This document shows positions 62,781-64,000 of a DNA stretch of 64,000 nucleotides, one piece after another. The stretch comes from Fen-1231 sp035286465 (GTDB taxonomy: Bacteria > Gemmatimonadota > Gemmatimonadetes > Gemmatimonadales > Gemmatimonadaceae), in the NCBI GenBank assembly GCA_035286465.1, contig DATEDF010000023.1, positions 1 to 64,000 of the forward strand. Reading direction: 5' to 3'. A program made the position numbers and the translations under genes. The notes beneath the pieces were generated by a model. That model was not told the DNA's origin, did no database searches, and saw only the letters and a program-made list of their open reading frames with translations. The number at the start of each line of letters is the position of its first letter. The stretch's first letter is position 1.

Positions 62781-64000
62781 CCGGACGCCCCCTGCGCGTC
62801 GCCGACTACCTGATGGCGCGCCTCGCCGACCTGGGCGTGCGCCAGCTCTTCCTCGTGCCCGGCGGCGGCGCGATGTACCTGGACGACGCCGTCGCGTGCG
62901 AGACGCGGCTCGAGCCGGTCCCGTGCCATCACGAGCAGGCGTGTGGCATCGCGGCCGAGGCGAACGGCCGGGTGCAGGGGCCGGACGGCCCGGGCTTCGG
63001 CGTGGCGCTCGTCACCTCGGGACCCGGCGCCACGAACGTGCTGACGCCGGTCGCCGGCGCGTGGATCGAATCGCTCCCCCTCTTCGTGATCTCCGGCCAG
63101 GTGAAGCGCGCCGACCGGTTGGCGGGGCGGCCGCTGCGCCAGACCGGCGTGCAGGAAGTGGACATCGTGCGGATCGCGGCGCCCGTGACGAAGTACGCGG
63201 TGACGGTCGAGGCGCCCGAGCGCATCCGGTATCACTTCGAGCGGGCCTTGCACCTGATGCGAAACGGTCGCGCCGGACCGGTGTGGCTCGACGTGCCGCT
63301 CGACGTCCAGGCCGCGACCGTGGACCCCGGGTCCCTCGAGGGCTTCACGCCGCCGGCGGCGGGCGACCCGGCCCGGCTCGTGGCGCCGCTCGGTCGGCTC
63401 GCCGCGCTCCTCGCGGAGGCCGAGCGCCCGCTCCTCCTCGCCGGCCACGGCGTGCGCATCGCGGGCGGCGCGTCGGCGTTCCGCGCGCTCGCCGAACGCC
63501 TCGGGATTCCGGTCGTCACGACGTGGAACGTGCTCGACCTGCTGCCGTGGGCGCATCCGCTGCTCGTCGGCCGCCCGGGCGTGGTCGCGCTGCGCGCGCC
63601 GAACTTCGCCGTGCAGAACTGCGACCTGCTCGTCGCCGTCGGCTGCCGGCTCGACAACGTCGTCACCGCCTTCGACCCGCCGGCATTCGCGCCGCGGGCG
63701 AAGAAGGTCGTCGTGGACGTGGACCCGAACGAGCTGGCGCGGCACGGCGCGCTGGCGACGCTCCCGATCGAGGCCGACGCGGCCGAGTTCCTGCGGGCGT
63801 GGCTGGCGGAGGCGAAGACGCCGCCGGCACGCGATTGGAGCGCGTGGCGCGCGCGTTGCGCGGACTGGAAGCAGCGCTACGCGATCGGCGATGGGCAGCC
63901 GCTCGGCGCGCGCGGCGAGATCACTCACTACGCGTTCGTGGACGCGCTCTCCGACGCGCTCGCCGAGGACCGGCTCGTCGTCACCGGCAGCTCCGGGCTC
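62777..64000 (+). CDS. TPP-dependent acetolactate-synthase-like enzyme (3' end off window)
   Basis: The first 408 codons from GTG 62777. The Pyr domain has VRQLFLVPGGGAMYLDDAV and the TPP-activating Glu in PCHHEQACGIAAEANGR; the central domain follows (LLLAGHGVRIAGGASAF). The PP domain begins at the window end. The overlap with the NeuB-like gene (GTGA) places it in the polysaccharide operon, so it more likely modifies a keto sugar than makes branched-chain amino acids. YerE-type acetyl transfer from pyruvate to a CDP-4-keto-3,6-dideoxy sugar is attractive given rfbFGH upstream, but it is not proven. Confidence 0.85.
   Translation, partial: MTGRPLRVADYLMARLADLGVRQLFLVPGGGAMYLDDAVACETRLEPVPCHHEQACGIAAEANGRVQGPDGPGFGVALVTSGPGATNVLTPVAGAWIESLPLFVISGQVKRADRLAGRPLRQTGVQEVDIVRIAAPVTKYAVTVEAPERIRYHFERALHLMRNGRAGPVWLDVPLDVQAATVDPGSLEGFTPPAAGDPARLVAPLGRLAALLAEAERPLLLAGHGVRIAGGASAFRALAERLGIPVVTTWNVLDLLPWAHPLLVGRPGVVALRAPNFAVQNCDLLVAVGCRLDNVVTAFDPPAFAPRAKKVVVDVDPNELARHGALATLPIEADAAEFLRAWLAEAKTPPARDWSAWRARCADWKQRYAIGDGQPLGARGEITHYAFVDALSDALAEDRLVVTGSSGL

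Overview
The window looks like a stretch of chromosome from a high-GC, Gram-negative, probably Gemmatimonadota-like bacterium. The basis is GC of roughly 70% by eye, outer-membrane and periplasmic gene families (TolC, RND, Omp85-type barrel, lipoproteins, LTXXQ protein), fused membrane/spermidine-synthase and BTAD-kinase proteins, and many secreted peptidases. No rRNA, tRNA, CRISPR array, phage gene or intact transposase was recognised. The organism assignment is inference.

Layout. 1-5.4 kb: the 3' part of a giant minus-strand gene joining a BTAD-like regulator domain, a Ser/Thr kinase, a membrane segment, HEAT-like repeats and a cyclophilin; then a divergent Lrp/AsnC regulator and PLP sulfur-amino-acid lyase around a visible operator and promoter. 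5.4-16 kb: M16 peptidase, fused membrane/spermidine-synthase protein, amidase and S9 peptidase. 16-22.6 kb: an efflux operon whose first gene is one reading frame joining a TetR repressor to a TolC channel, followed by a 16-copy heptamer array, a membrane fusion lipoprotein and an RND pump. 22.8-36 kb: periplasmic LTXXQ lipoprotein, aromatic-type decarboxylase, membrane protein plus barrel pair, diguanylate cyclase, PhzF-like protein, P5C dehydrogenase, a lipoprotein, a receiver-DHp protein without ATPase, endonuclease IV and a SWIB protein. 36-43 kb: signal peptidase I, secreted RidA, esterase, membrane protein, M24 peptidase, Cpn10-like protein, bacilliredoxin and a polytopic membrane protein.

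43.2-45.7 kb is visibly poorer in GC and carries a propeller protein, a Cys-rich secreted protein and about 870 bp without a convincing gene: a small island. 45.7-53 kb: uppS with a near-consensus promoter that predicts a leaderless mRNA, a membrane protein/winged-helix pair, a sigma/anti-sigma/DUF4097-type operon, an ABC-2 exporter and a TSUP permease. 53.3-64 kb: a tightly overlapping surface-polysaccharide operon with a FAD oxidoreductase, two polytopic glycosyltransferase-like proteins, rfbF-rfbG-rfbH (CDP-3,6-dideoxyhexose route; RfbH keeps its PMP His and [2Fe-2S] Cys set), a NeuB-cupin fusion and a TPP enzyme cut by the window end.

Across the window, intergenic hairpins and arrays are built from degenerate 7-bp words (8.3, 18.1, 37.0 and 50.0 kb), with a second hairpin family at 11.6 and 22.7 kb. 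Several lie at gene 3' ends and two supply the stop codon. The hexamer RTCGAY is almost absent: Ile-Asp is written ATTGAC and Val-Asp GTGGAC, GTAGAC or GTTGAC. Together with the two unusual gene fusions these are the most interesting signals here.
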